A stretch of DNA of 64,000 bases from Agelas oroides (GCA_949130485.1 OX422184.1:13738405-13802404); one strand, 5' to 3'. Shown: positions 12,429-25,800, numbered from the stretch's first letter. Program-made: numbers and translations. The notes: generated from the sequence alone by a model not told the origin.

Positions 12429-12586
12429 TAGCCTTGTTCCCAGGCTCTCCCCGCTAAGGAGGGGGAGAGCCTGGCAGTGTTGTTTTAGTTAACTGTCTAC
12501 CTCGCGTCTACCCTTGACGTCACACACGTGATAAAATGTACCAGGTTCTCCCCCTCCTTAGCGGGGAGAGCCTGGGAATGAGGCTA
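12429..12586. mobile_element. Small MITE (TAGCCT...AGGCTA) inside the palindrome spacer
   Basis: The ends read TAGCCTTGTTCCCAGGCTCT and the matching reverse complement. The long inner stems contain CTCCCCGCTAAGGAGG. Termini of the same family occur at 49,819-49,869, 60,751-60,894 and 62,497-63,442. It lies near the centre of symmetry and has no partner in either arm. Confidence 0.75.
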
Positions 12587-12889
12587 CATCACAATGCATA
12601 CCTAATGACAAATTTCTATGTGGTATTCACCTGAATGCATATGTGTAAACTTACTACAATCAAACCATTCTCTAATGTAATGACCTCATTTATATGCCTT
12701 CCCTGTCTCCAGCATATTACCTCTCCATTTGTTTGCATACTGGAAATGACTAAACGTTTGATGTGGAAGGCATGAGAATGAGAGGCAACTAGAGTGTCAC
12801 CATCAAAGTGGAATCATCGATATCAGAAAGTATAATTATATTATCACTTTCACATTGTTGGCTATACTTGAGTAGATAATACTTTGAAA

Positions 12890-13570
12890 ATCAAAGCTCC
12901 AAAATATAAATGGGATGTCACCACTATAGGTATCATCAGAAGTATACATAGAATGTGCATCTTTGGTGTAAGTCCCATCACTGTCCTATAAAGATGTTTA
13001 TTTTTATCAGCAAAATTTCACATGACTTCTGAGCAAGATGGTATGATATGTCACAGAAAATCTGAATATCATCAGAAAGTGCACAGAATGTGCTTTTGGT
13101 GAGAGTCCTATCACCACTGTCTTCTTTGCTGAGGAGATGCAGGTGATGGAAGTTTTACGAACATATTGGTAGTCTCACTCCATAGCCTATTGCTAAGATA
13201 TTGGTAGTTCAAAGTTTCACAGACATAGTTGACTTCTTCACCATTTGGTGTGAGTCCCATCACTTCTGTCTCTTTTTCAGAAGATATACACTGTCGGGTG
13301 GTAAATTTTTTTAAGCCATATTCGGATACTGCACTAACATGGTTGACGTCAAAGCTCTAAACCTTCATGGGGTGTCACCAACAATGTTGATATCATCAGA
13401 AAGTGCACAGAATGTGCATCATTTTGGTGAGAGTCCCATCACCACTATCTTCATTGTTGAGGAGATACGGGTGATTGAATTTTACCCAGATTTATGTCTT
13501 TCACAATTATAGTCAACTTCAAAGCTGGGTTACTCCAAATCTGTATGGGGTGTCACTAACAATGTGAAGA
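12890..13570. repeat. Degenerate ~170-bp repeats flanking the palindrome centre (right)
   Basis: These are copies of the repeat at 11,735-12,360 in opposite orientation (CATTTTGGTGTAAG and GTGTCACCAACAATGTTG motifs). The part beyond about 13,323 is the mirror of the left arm. The copies nearer the centre are more diverged and have no exact mirror. Confidence 0.7.
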
Positions 13571-16500
13571 TCATCACAAAGTACATGGAAAGGGCTTCAT
13601 TTTGGTGTAAGTTCTGTCACGATAGCATAATCTGACCAGAAGATATGAGCTCCTAAATCGGAACCTATTTTCACATTTCCCAAATCTTGCCAACTTTCAA
13701 AGCTCTGTAGCTCCAAAACCAATGGGGGTTTCACCCCCCACAAATGCATATCACTGGAATTAGCCGTGTTTCTACTTTCATACAACGCAAGTCCGAGCTT
13801 CATAGCCCGTTGCGTTATGGAGCTACGACTGCTCAAAGTACCGTCCTCCAGGTCATGTTTATCACGCTCCGGGTTTAACTCGCTCTTGCTGCGAAGTTAT
13901 CAGTCCTCAGCTCCACAGATACACAGGAGCAGTAGGGTCCCATCTCAACTATCAGCAAACCGAGTATGGCGCTCCTACATGTTCTAGTTCCCGCGATAGG
14001 ACAGGTACAAAAACGGACTTCGAGAGCCGTCGCCACGTTGATCGTGCAATGTTCCCTCACCATACGTGACACGGAGTTCCGTGCAGCTCCGTAAGCGTGT
14101 CGGACCTCCTCTGGATGACAGCCAACCATGCTCTTTTTTCGCCGATTAATAACGCATCCAGGTATTAACTAAGCATGTCAGTGTGTCAGTGTAGCAGATG
14201 CTAGTGTATTTGTGCTGTATTGTATTGTCACAGTACTAGACGTGTTTTACTACTACAACGTGGTGTGCAACATATGGAATAGGGTATTATGAGTCAGAGG
14301 GTTCACATGTAACTTTTACTCCAAAAATTTCCAAACTCGATGTCCATTTAGAGTACATACAGGTGCCATTATCTAGCAACTTTCCCATCAAAATGTGTTT
14401 ACTCTGTAGTATTTTTCAAGGTTTGATGATTTTAGGGATCCCAACTATGAACCCTGAACAGTGTATGGTAACATTAATACCATGTTAGAATGGAAGGTGC
14501 TCTAGTGACAAAAAATTACTATCAGCACAGAGAGAGGTTATAAAATGCTAGGATACAGTTTGAACTCCAACTGAAAATGTTTCAATCAACAAAGCACCTG
14601 GTGACTCATAATACCAGCAGTCGACTCATAATACATGCAAGAGTGATTTTCATAGGCTCTTACTTTTAGAACCACTGCCTAGGAGGAAAAATACGACTTT
14701 TATTCTATAAGTGGTACATTCTCAGGAGAAATGTTTCAATGGGGCTGAAAAACTACATTACACTAATGAGTAGTAATTAAGATTAGATGTCTCATAATAC
14801 CAGCATCTACCCTATATGTAGCTATTTGCCTTGTGAGGCAGCTTAGACTGCTGTCCTTTCTGTGAGCAGCCTGTCTTGCAAGTGTTGCAGATCAGAAGAA
14901 ACCAAGTCATCATGCATGACATAAAACACAGCTGAGGGGTACAACAGAGATTTCTTGCACTGTACGCTAAATCAAAGCATATTTTACATTGCATGGGCCA
15001 GATAATGTTTCAAGGAGGGTTGGTAGGTAGGCGTAAAAATGGTTAATAACAGTCACCTTGGTGGCAGTATCACTACAAAACATACACAGCTTTCCAAAAG
15101 GGTCATCCCATCCACAGTCGACAATCGTGATTGATCTTCAGACCCTATTTGGTAAGTACATTATAATGATCCTTGCAGAAGGTGATGCCATTCTGACAAA
15201 TTCAGTGTTCAGATTCATCCATGTGTCGTATTTTTGAGTAATATCTGCCAAAATTTGTGTCAGTTGATCCAAGCAACATAAAATTGGTTAGGTATAGCCT
15301 AGATATTGGAGGTAAAGTGACTACAGGATTTATTCAAATTAAATCATTGGAGTGGGCATGCATTAACCACCCATCCCAGGAATTGAATTTCTTGCATTAG
15401 ATTGGATCATGTGTTGCAATGGATTAAAAATTTTTGGGGGGGTTAAAACAGAAATGCAAAGCCGGAGTTCCTGGCCTTCAGTTCTCGGTCTTGTCCAGAA
15501 GTGCATGAGGTTCTTGATAGACAGTAGCAACTGTAGCAACAAAAGTCTTTCAAACCCATGAAACCATGAAACGCCAAAGTAGAACATTTAAGGGATAGCT
15601 CTTTCTCCTGGAAATTGTTCTTGACCGCACTTAATCTGACTGGGACAACTGAAAGTTAATTAGTGGCAGCTTGCGCTAAGTTGGATCCACCCATAAATCT
15701 CAGAATTGAATTTCTTGTGCTGGGATTGGATCATGTGTTTTATTTAAATGTTCTGTATCACACTCCACCAACTTCTCTCTACTCGGTGTATCCACCTAAT
15801 GTTTGCTTATACCTAAGTCTGACGAACCCTCAGTTCGCTCTCTCACTTTCAGTTCTATGTCATCCATTCCACGCCCCCATCTGAACTGTAAAGCGATAAT
15901 AATAATAATAATAATGATAATAATAATAATTTGAATAAATATGGTATCAGTTAATACTCTCCACGTTTACCCTTCTACAGTTTCTATGGTGTGGGTAGGT
16001 ATTGTTTTCCAAAATACTGACAACTAGGAAGTTGCAGATTCTGTTTCATGTACCACAGGAATTTGTAAAATGATGTTTCCTATAAGCTACTTTGTTTACA
16101 GTGTAAACTACCTTGTACGTTTACTGATAACAACATGGACCAATCAGGTTGGAGAAGATAATACATAATGCTGGGGTTTATGATTTACAATAACCACCCT
16201 TGTCCTCGGGCTCTGCATGTAGTGACAGGATGCCACCAATCTATCCACCACTGTTAATCTGGCTAAGCAGCAATTGTCAAGGGCCTTAATAGAACAAAAG
16301 TACTAATCTTAGAGCACAGGCAGCTATGTAGCTAGCTAGATATGCATGAGATAAATTAACATTACACTGTTGTCCTAAAAGCTTGAGGACTTATCTCGAT
16401 ATGAAATAATGAAGCCTAGTTTACTAGTGAATCCTCGCCAGCAAGAAACTGTCGCTCAAAACAGCATCTACGTGGTCTAACCTCTGGATATGGGACTGGT

Positions 16501-16857
16501 CTTGCATACGGTGCACATATTTATTTTTGGAATTTTTATTCCGTTGTTCCGCGTTTTCTAGTATCCCTCATGAAAAGAAGTGTGGGGCCGTCTACTTTCA
16601 ATGTGTATCTTGGCCTTGTAGAAAAGTATAGTACTAGGCCAGTATATAGAGAGTGTGTTGCCACTACTATTGATCTCCCACATCCCACCTCAAGTGTTGT
16701 CACATGCATTGGTCAACCAACCCCTCTACATTTCATTCAAAGGTTACATGACAAAATAAAGTCAGCTCAACACAAAGTTACCATACATTAGGTGCAAACT
16801 ACAGAGCAACAAGTATCTAGTTCATAATGCAGTGTGTTATTATGTTGTGATTACTGC

Positions 16858-19800
16858 ATGGTTTCCACAGTATTGCGGAGGTACAGGATGGATTCAGAAC
16901 CAAAGAGGCCTTGTGTCACCAAAACCATCGGCACCCACAATGGTAAATTTCACTGTGATGAGGCCCTTGCTTGCTACATGCTCAAACTGCTCCCAGAGTA
17001 CAACAATGCCGAGATAATACGCACTCGGGACCCCGAACGGTTGAAGAGCTGCGATGTGGTAGTGGATGTGGGAAGGGTATATAACCCCAGCATGCACAGA
17101 TACGACCACCACCAAAGGTAAGTATGTCATAGATATAAATAATATTGCACCTACTATGATGTTCAATTCAGTATATACGTACTGTCTACTGTGCATATTT
17201 TCTTTTGTGACTTGGTTTAAGTTAATTATACTGCAGTACACAAAAAAAGATTATACCTAAAGAGTTACTGGTAAATGTCAAGAAATGTGTATGTGAATCC
17301 AATGTGACATAACTATAGCAACATTTTTAAGCAACAAAAGTGGCTGCAATTGCAGTGGGAAAGTAATGCCTGGAGTATAGCCACTGACTGTAAATTCTTA
17401 AAGTTGCTACTGCACAAGCTGCTCTTTCCTCTACGTATAGTATTCAGTAGCACAACAACAGTTAAAGATTGATTCTAATTATGAAGGGGGTCTATGATGA
17501 TTCTGGTATCCTGGAGGGATATATGTTTGCTGTATACAAAGAGTGGCTACAAGCTTAACCCTTTAGGGCCCATTGCGCCAAAAGTCGCACTTTTGACTTC
17601 GTACTTTTTTGTGGCTTCTCACTTTGAAACGAAGTTCGCCCACGAACTAGTAGTCTTGTTTGTAGTTTGTTAGTGTTTCCACTCTCTAGGACTGTAGTAA
17701 TAAGGGCGGGCAACGGTTCTGAGCATAGCAGCGAGCAGCTGTTCAGACGGAGACCACCAGCTAGCGATAATATCGATCGAACGGTACAAGTAGGCAGGCG
17801 TATTTTGCCTTCGTTTTATGTTTACCTGGAGTAACGCCTCCCGCTGTGAGCTACTATGGACCTCTCCTCTCCAGCAGCAAAGCAGGTGAAAGCATCCAAC
17901 CAGAGAACAGACAGCTTTACACAAGCCTTCGGCTAGTACTCCCGCCGCGTGGCTACCTCAGTGTGGCCCCACCCCTTGAATCCCACCCCTTCCTGCCTAG
18001 GATAACAATCATTACTAATCATTACTAGTAACTATAGGCGCATACCCCCGAGGTATAGAGAAGCCGTAAACGTTGCCGTAGGGCAGGATGGGAATTGCTA
18101 CGCACAGTGGAAGCAGTTATATCGGCAGCCATACCACGTGAAGAAAATTTCCAGATAAATCTGGGCCCTAAAGAGTTAAAGGTGCTTCCCTGTGGGGTGG
18201 TTTCGTGTGCCTGTTACCCTAGCAACACCCATCACACTCCATTACACAACACATGTTTAAGCATGTGGGAGTGAATGAGTGTCTGTTGGTGTGATACTGT
18301 ACCTGACATATGATTCGGATTTAGAGTCCATATAACGAATGTACTCTGACCTTTTAGGCTGACATTTCTTGTTTTATGGATAGCAACCAAACCACCTAGC
18401 AATGACTATAATGAGTCTCTCTTTTCTGTTGATCATTTTATGCCTTGAAGTTTCTATTGCTTGCTAGAGTAGTTACAAGACAGATTCAGAGCACCTGAGA
18501 ATCAGATTGACACTGAAATTAGCCTCGTACATGGGCCATGAATGTACCTACACTGAAATTAGCCTCGTACATGGGCCATGAATGTACCTACACTGAAATG
18601 TACTGCCTCATTACATGATGAAATTTCTGGTAAGTGTGAACCAAATACTAGTGAGATTGACACTGAAATTAGCCTCGTACATGGGCCATGAATGTACCTA
18701 CACTGAAATTAGCCTCGTACATGGGCCATGAATGAGATTGGCACTGAAATTAGCCTCGTGCATGGACCATGAATGTACCTACACTGAAATTAGCCTCGTA
18801 CATGGACCGTGAATGTACCTACACTGAAATTAGCCTCGTACATGGACCATGAATGTACCTACACTGAAATTAGCCTCGTACATGGGCCATGAATGTACCT
18901 ACACTGAAATTAGCCTCGTACATGGACCATGAATGAGATTGGCACTGAAATTAGCCTCGTACATGGACCATGAATGTACCTACACTGAAATGTACTGCCT
19001 CATTACATGATGAAATTTCTGGTAAGTGTGAACCAAATACTAGTGAGATTGGCACTGTAATTAGCCTTGTACATGGACTATGAATGTACCTACACTGTAA
19101 TTAGCCTCGTACATGGACCATGAATGTACCTACACTGAAATTAGCCTCGTACATGGGCCATGAATGTACCTACACTGAAATTAGCCTCGTACATGGGCCA
19201 TGAATGAGATTGGCACTTAAATTAGCCTCGTACATGGGCCATGAATGAGATTGGCACTGAAATTAGCCTCGTACATGGACCATGAATGAGATACCTACAC
19301 TGAAATTAGCCTCGTATATGGGCCATGAATGTACCTACACTGAAATTAGCCTCGTACATGGACCATGAATGTACCTACACTGAAATTAGCCTCGTACATG
19401 GGCCATGAATGTACCTACACTGAAATTAGCCTCTTACATGGGCCATGAATATACCTACACTGAAATTAGCCTCGTACATGGGCCATGAATGTACCTACAC
19501 TGAAATTAGCCTCTTACATGGGCCATGAATGAGATTGGCACTGAAATTAGCCTCGTACATGGGCCATGAATGAGATTGGCACTGAAATTAGCCTCGTACA
19601 TGGACCGTGAATGTACCTACACTGAAATTAGCCTCGTACATGGACCATGAATGTACCTACACTGAAATTAGCCTCGTACATGGACCATGAATGTATCTAC
19701 ACTGAAATTAGCCTCATACATGGGCCATGAATGTACCTACACTGAAATTAGCCTCGTACATGGGCCATGAATGTACACTGAAATGTATTTTTTACATGAT

Positions 19801-22800
19801 GAAATTTCTGGTAAGTGTAAACCAAATACTAGTGAGTTTTTGTCATTGAAACTGTAGAGAAACATTGTGTGGACTGGTCATTCTCAGAAGCTGGCCATCC
19901 TGCAACAATTGCTACAAGCTCTCAGTAGAACTCACAAACCTCCCAGTCCTGCTGGCAGTGGCAGCAAAGAGTCGTCCAATACGAAATGGTCCTAGTTCTA
20001 GCTCTGGTTCTAGTACCTGGCCAGCGAGATTGTCAGCAGCATCTATCAGATCACTGTTGTTGGTTGATCCAAGTGTTGACAAGCCAATTAGCACTTAGTG
20101 CAAGCAAACTGTTTGAGAACTGCTGATATTACAGTTGTTGAAGTATTAAATTGCATTTTCACTTATGAGTGGTACAAGTTAAATCAACTATACTTAAGAA
20201 TTTACTGGTGGAATAAGTGACTTAGACTACTTGTGTGTGACGAATCAGATTGCAGTATTTAGTCTAAAGTTAAAATTTAGATTAGATCACATCCCTTCAA
20301 TCTGTTGTGAATTGTTTCATGGTCAAATTATGGCATACTGTGAGAGTGTCTAGTGTAGAGGTGTTGCTTACATGGGTATGTTACGCAAACCTCAAACTAC
20401 CACCACAGTGTAGATCATTGACCACTTGAAGCCAATCTCTTGACCAGTGGGCTTCCAGTGCACATAGTAAGTCTTTGCCCCAGTGCAGCTATTTGAGTTC
20501 TTGAAGTCTTACCAGGAGCTTATGAGCGGCGAAGCCGCGAAGGAGTGTGTGACTACCGCATACACCGAGTGCCATCCAAATCATTATTAGCGAAAGAACT
20601 TCCAAATAAGGAAATCACTCTTCAAATCAAGCGTCATAGTGACGACCTAAAAACCCACGTGTTCCGTAATAGCGATGTGAGATGTTTTACACTCACTCAG
20701 AACGCCCTTTGACCTAGCCGTGGAGGAATGGGCAAGCGAACAGGTGACGGCGAAAGCGGAAGGCCTCAAAAATGCGAAGATGCCGGGACCCCTCACTGTT
20801 CTGAGGCGGCTCCGTTTTCGAAGCGGAGGCTACGGTTGCAGCAGGTATCTCCAATGGCTCGATTGACTTTTTAAAATGCCAGTAACAGCGGCTTACGTGT
20901 CTTTCAGTGTGTTTCTGCCTGATATTCAAAGTTGAAGAAGTACTCTTGTTCGTTGTCTTGTGGAGTCTAGAGTCACTATTTCTTGTACTTGCAATTCTGC
21001 CATCGTTTATTTTCTCACGTAGCCGCATGACCTAAAGTAGGTGATAGACCGCATGACACGCATTGCGCCTCACCAAAACGGAAATACGTAAGTAATCCGG
21101 ATTTGAATGACACGCTCCTTCGCGGCTTTGCCGCTCATAAGCTCCTGGTCTTACACAGTAAGTCTTTGCTGTTATTGAGTTCTTGAAGTCTTACGCAACT
21201 GACCTTGGGAATGTAATATTTTACTCAGTTTGTAACTTTTTTGGTTTCATCAAGTAGCCCAATTTTGTTTATTACCATCCGAGAGAGAAACGGATTATTG
21301 CTACACTACAGGAGGATTAAAAGTTCAATGTAAAACTGATAGAGAAGGACCTCATTTGCAAGGCTATAGTAGAGACAGTGAATTGGGAAATATTCTTATC
21401 TTGCTGTACTGAGATGAGAGCTATTACTACTGCTCTTATCAACATCACCTTAGTGTAGTCAGTGGGAGCACAAAGAGGTGTTCATGCACAAATGTTTGAG
21501 TTGGATATCGATGAAAGGAGGGGAGAAGGAGGAGGAAGGAGTTGACCTGTGTGTTGAGGATGTGGTCCATGTTGGATATCTCAAATTTTGTAAGAAACAC
21601 TAACTGAGTGCATGAGTGTTTGCGTTGAGATCTTTAGATTCTGTCGAGGTCATAATGTACTGTGAACAAAAGGCACTAACCACTGAGTTCCATTCTCTAG
21701 TGTTATTTAACCCATGGATATCTTGAACTATACTTACGTATTTCAACTATCAGTGTTGTCACCAAACAAACACTCATTCTGACTGAAACTTGAGTTATTT
21801 AGTGTTGAGTGGAGTTTCCATAAGTTGAGAGGAGCTTTGCCTAAGCACATGTGTGCAAAGAAGAGCCACCCAGTGCCAACTTTAAGTTATCCTTTCTAGC
21901 CATTTGTTTTTTACAGTAATTGTTTACTGTTGTTACGTGTAGCTAATGTTTACTGTGACATCATTTCTGGCCATGCCCATAATCAGCTTGGCTATACCAA
22001 GCCCCTCCCTCGGGGTATATCGGTACGATATGAGGAATTCTTGCAAGCAAAATTTCACTATTGTTTCTACTTTAACTATTTATCCATGGGAATAGTCGAT
22101 ATCTCTTTCCAAAGCACTTGAACTTGTAAATATGCTACACCCATCAGGCATTCACACTTCCACTTCGCACCCTTAGCCGTAAGCTACGAACTTTTCCCAC
22201 AGTGAAATCAAAGAAAATTGGATTTTCTTCTCAATCGAACCCAACAGTATACTCCAGTTCTCTTCAAAAAAATTCGCATGAGTTACTTCCGGAAAAAGAG
22301 CTGATAAGCAGCCATTATGCGGCTTATTTTGAGGTACACTGTAGCTAGCACGTGACTACACTTGAAAATTGCTGGAAGCGCTTGGCAGAATGACTTCTAG
22401 TGTTACAGATGTGCCTCTCACATCACGCTTTAGTCGAAAGAGGTAAGGACAAGACTGAGTATTGTTGTTAGGACCAGTACAAGCCTAAACCGGTCCCTCG
22501 TGATAGCCAAGGTGCATAATTGCATTCCTAGGTCCTGCATTGTGATACAACCAGCTTCTTGTTTAGGGTGCGATAACATCCCCCAGGGGTAATTTAGGCA
22601 GCCCGCAAAACAGCTTGACCCAGCCCTTAATATACGCCTGAGTACCCTTTCTGTCACTGTTGTATAATCTGTATAGCTATGAAGCACATTGTACCCCATG
22701 ATACCAAAGTGCGCACAAACCTGATGAAAGATTTTTATGTCATTAGATATTAATAAGGTAATTGACTTTGCTATGCTGTTTACGCCTTTACACCTTTCCA

Positions 22801-25800
22801 GCTATTGTTTTATAGTGATTCAATGTGGGAAGGTGGATTATGCAGGCAGCCTAGGAATGAATGCAGTACAAGTGCAGTGTAATTGTCACTGGCTAATTTA
22901 GTATTGCTATTTGCCACTCTAGTAATGAATGCAACTAGTGAGCAGTGTAAGTGATATATGGCATGCACACTGCAGTGGATTCTTTAATTTATCAATTCAA
23001 TTATTACCTACGCTTGTTTAATCCACTTGGCCTCCCTTACTGCTTCATGTATGGACAATCAATTGACCATATCCCCTCAATAAAACCAGGCCTAGATGTT
23101 CTATACACATAGTCACCCACTGTGCAGGACACATTTCAGCCAATACCAGACCTCATCAGCTGCACGACAACTTTCGAAACAACTACCGTAGATCAGGAAA
23201 ATTTCGCTGTTAAGAAAATTTCGCTGTTAAGAAAATTTCGCGGTTGAGACCAACCGCAAAAATTTAACACGCAAATAAAAACATATGTGGCGGTGATTAA
23301 CGAATAAGAGTGCGCACACACGTCCACACCTCGAGCTCCCGTCCGATCAACGACCACTCCTGACAGCCATAGCATTACAGCCAGCGATACGTATGTTTTT
23401 ATTCGCGTGTTAAATTTTTGCAGCAATACCTGGCTCTCCCGATACCTGGTAGTTGACTAAAATTAATGCTAAGAATGCTTCAGGCACTCGTCCATATTGT
23501 AACCGTCAACAGTTTTTACGCAAATTATTTATAATGTGAAAATTTCCCGATCTACGGTATAACAATTATACTTCACAGCTCCCTCGTACTTTAATTATCA
23601 TTTTACAGGACATTCAATGATACGATGTGGAATTTAACGGATGGAAGAAGACGTTGGAAAACAAGATTAAGCAGTGCAGGTCTTATCTACTTTCATTTTG
23701 GTCATCGAATCATAGCCAAAATAACTGGTAAGTCATCCATTTCTTAATTAACTGTATAGCCGGAAATTTTCGCGAGGTCCAAATTTTAGTTAGCCCGGTG
23801 ACAATAAAGGGGCATGGTCAATAGCTCATGGCTAAATGCAAAAATTAAAACGGTGGAAATTTCTTCTGGAGGGGAAACAGGATTTTCGTGCAAATTTGGA
23901 CCAGCGAAGATTTCCTGCAATAATGTACTTATTCTGATGTCGTCCAAATTTGACTACTGTGAGTGAGCCTCACAGTAGTAACTCAAGTGTGAATGAGCTT
24001 CACACTCGTAATGTAACTGTGAGTGAGCCTCACAGTAGTAACTCAAGTGTGAATGAGCTTCACACTCGTAATGTAACTGTGAGTGAGCCTCACAGTAGTA
24101 ACTCAAGTGTGAGTGAGCCTCACACTCGTAACGTAACTGTGAGTGAACCTCACAGTAGTAACTCAAGTGTGAATGAGCCTCACACTCGTAATGTAACGGT
24201 GAGTGAGCCTCACAGTAGTAACTCAAGTGTGAGTGAGCCTCACACTCGTAACGTAACTGTGAGTGAACCTCACAGTAGTAACTCAAGTGTGAATGAGCTT
24301 CACACTCGTAATGTAACTGTGAGTGAGCCTCACAGTAGTAACTCAAGTGTGAGTGAGCCTCACACTCGTAACGTAACTGTGAGTGAACCTCACAGTAGTA
24401 ACTCAAGTGTGAATGAGCCTCACACTCGTAATGTAACGGTGAGTGAGCCTCACAGTAGTAACTCAAGTGTGAGTGAGCCTCACACTCGTAATGTAACTGT
24501 GAGTGAACCTCACAGTAGTAACTCAAGTGTGAGTGAGCCTCACACTCGTAATGTAACTGTGAGTGAACCTCACAGTAGTAACTCAAGTGTGAATGAGCTT
24601 CACACTCCTAATGTAACTGTGAGTGAGCCTCACAGTAGTAACTCAAGTGTGAGTGAGCCTCACACTCCTAATGTTTAATGTGAATGAGCTTCACACTGTG
24701 AGTGAGCCTCGCAGATAACACAAAGCAGCCCCAACCCAGCCCTAGTCCTAGCTCAGCCTTATGGAACCGACTACACCTCTAGGCGTACCGTTACTATAGT
24801 AAAGCACACGCCATAACTAGCGTAACAATGCCGTTACTAGGATAGGTACGCCGTTACTAAGAGAAGCATGCTCCCATTTAAAGCCCGTCGACCGAGTATC
24901 ACACACAAACAACTAATAATACTCACCGTGAGATAGTCGCCGCAGTACAGACCCGAATAATCTTCGGTACAGGAGCGCCTACCAGCGAAGAACAAGCCTT
25001 CCAGACGTTCCACCAAGACGACACGATAGCGAGCCAGAATCCCGTACCGTACGTTAACCGTTCGCCCATCCCCCTAGTTATTATAAGTTAATATGATAAC
25101 TCCACCCATTGAGCCCCACCCCCAATTTGTTTAGTAATTTCAATATTTATAGCACTGTGAATGCCCATAGCACTATGTGCCAACCAAAAGCTGGGCTCCT
25201 CAAAAGCAAACCTTAGGCGGGGAGTGGTCCTGCCCTTTCTGTAGTAGGCCACGGGTTGGAGTTCAAAGGGACCGAAACCCGTGGTCATGCGAGGACCAGA
25301 AAGGGTACTCCCCTGAAGACCAGTATTTTTTGAGCATATCTCCCAAAAACAGTAACTATTAAACCGCCCCATCCATTTGAGCCATAAATGCCCCACCAAT
25401 TTGTCATAAATGCCACACCCATTTAAGCCATAAATGCCCCACCCATTAACGCCATAAAATGCCCCATCCATTTAATTAAGCCATAAATGCCCCATCCCCA
25501 TCTCCCTTTATGTTTTAACTTCACACTTTATGTATGTGTGAAATTTTGAACATCGATGTGCCAGTGGTGTTGGTGCTCCCCCACTCGACACACAACTTCT
25601 GCCGCACATCAATGAAAGTAGGTTCTGCATAAATAGAAATGGTGGGGCGAATGGGTTGAAACATGGGGGGCTGTGCACAACTCAGTGCAGTTAAGGCAGG
25701 CTCAACTATTTTTCTAGTTCAAAAAGTGTGCATGCATGGTGTTTTGAAACCATTCTGATTGCTAACAGCTACATCTTTGGGTCTAGTAAAGGTCCTATCT

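Larger units (their letters stand above)
13323..22893. repeat. Right arm of the giant imperfect palindrome
   Basis: This is the reverse complement of the left arm and ends at about 22,893, the partner of position 1; whether the match extends further cannot be tested. Right-specific features are the 617-bp TTAA-flanked insertion at 17,559-18,175, an extra purine-rich stretch of about 45 bp near 21,497-21,540, and a shorter minisatellite. The (AAT)n microsatellite at about 15,897-15,930 also differs in length and has an interruption. Confidence 0.95.

Noticed and set aside
16570-16791. 73-aa ORF just upstream of MYG1, identical in the left arm (8,567-8,788)
   Set aside because: Identity between arms is expected from the recent duplication; no domain, and no splice link to MYG1 was found. 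It could be 5' leader.
16832-17241. 115-aa and 61-aa ORFs overlapping MYG1 exon 1
   Set aside because: Antisense and frame-shifted shadows of the MYG1 exon.
21250-21411. Open segment ([15 protein letters not shown]) mirrored at 3,190-3,372
   Set aside because: It looks somewhat coding, but arm differences include replacement changes, and no exon boundaries or homology were recognised.
23950-24678. 242-aa and 210-aa open frames on opposite strands
   Set aside because: They arise because the satellite period (60 bp) is a multiple of three and the unit lacks stops. They lie in a MYG1 intron with no start or splice context.
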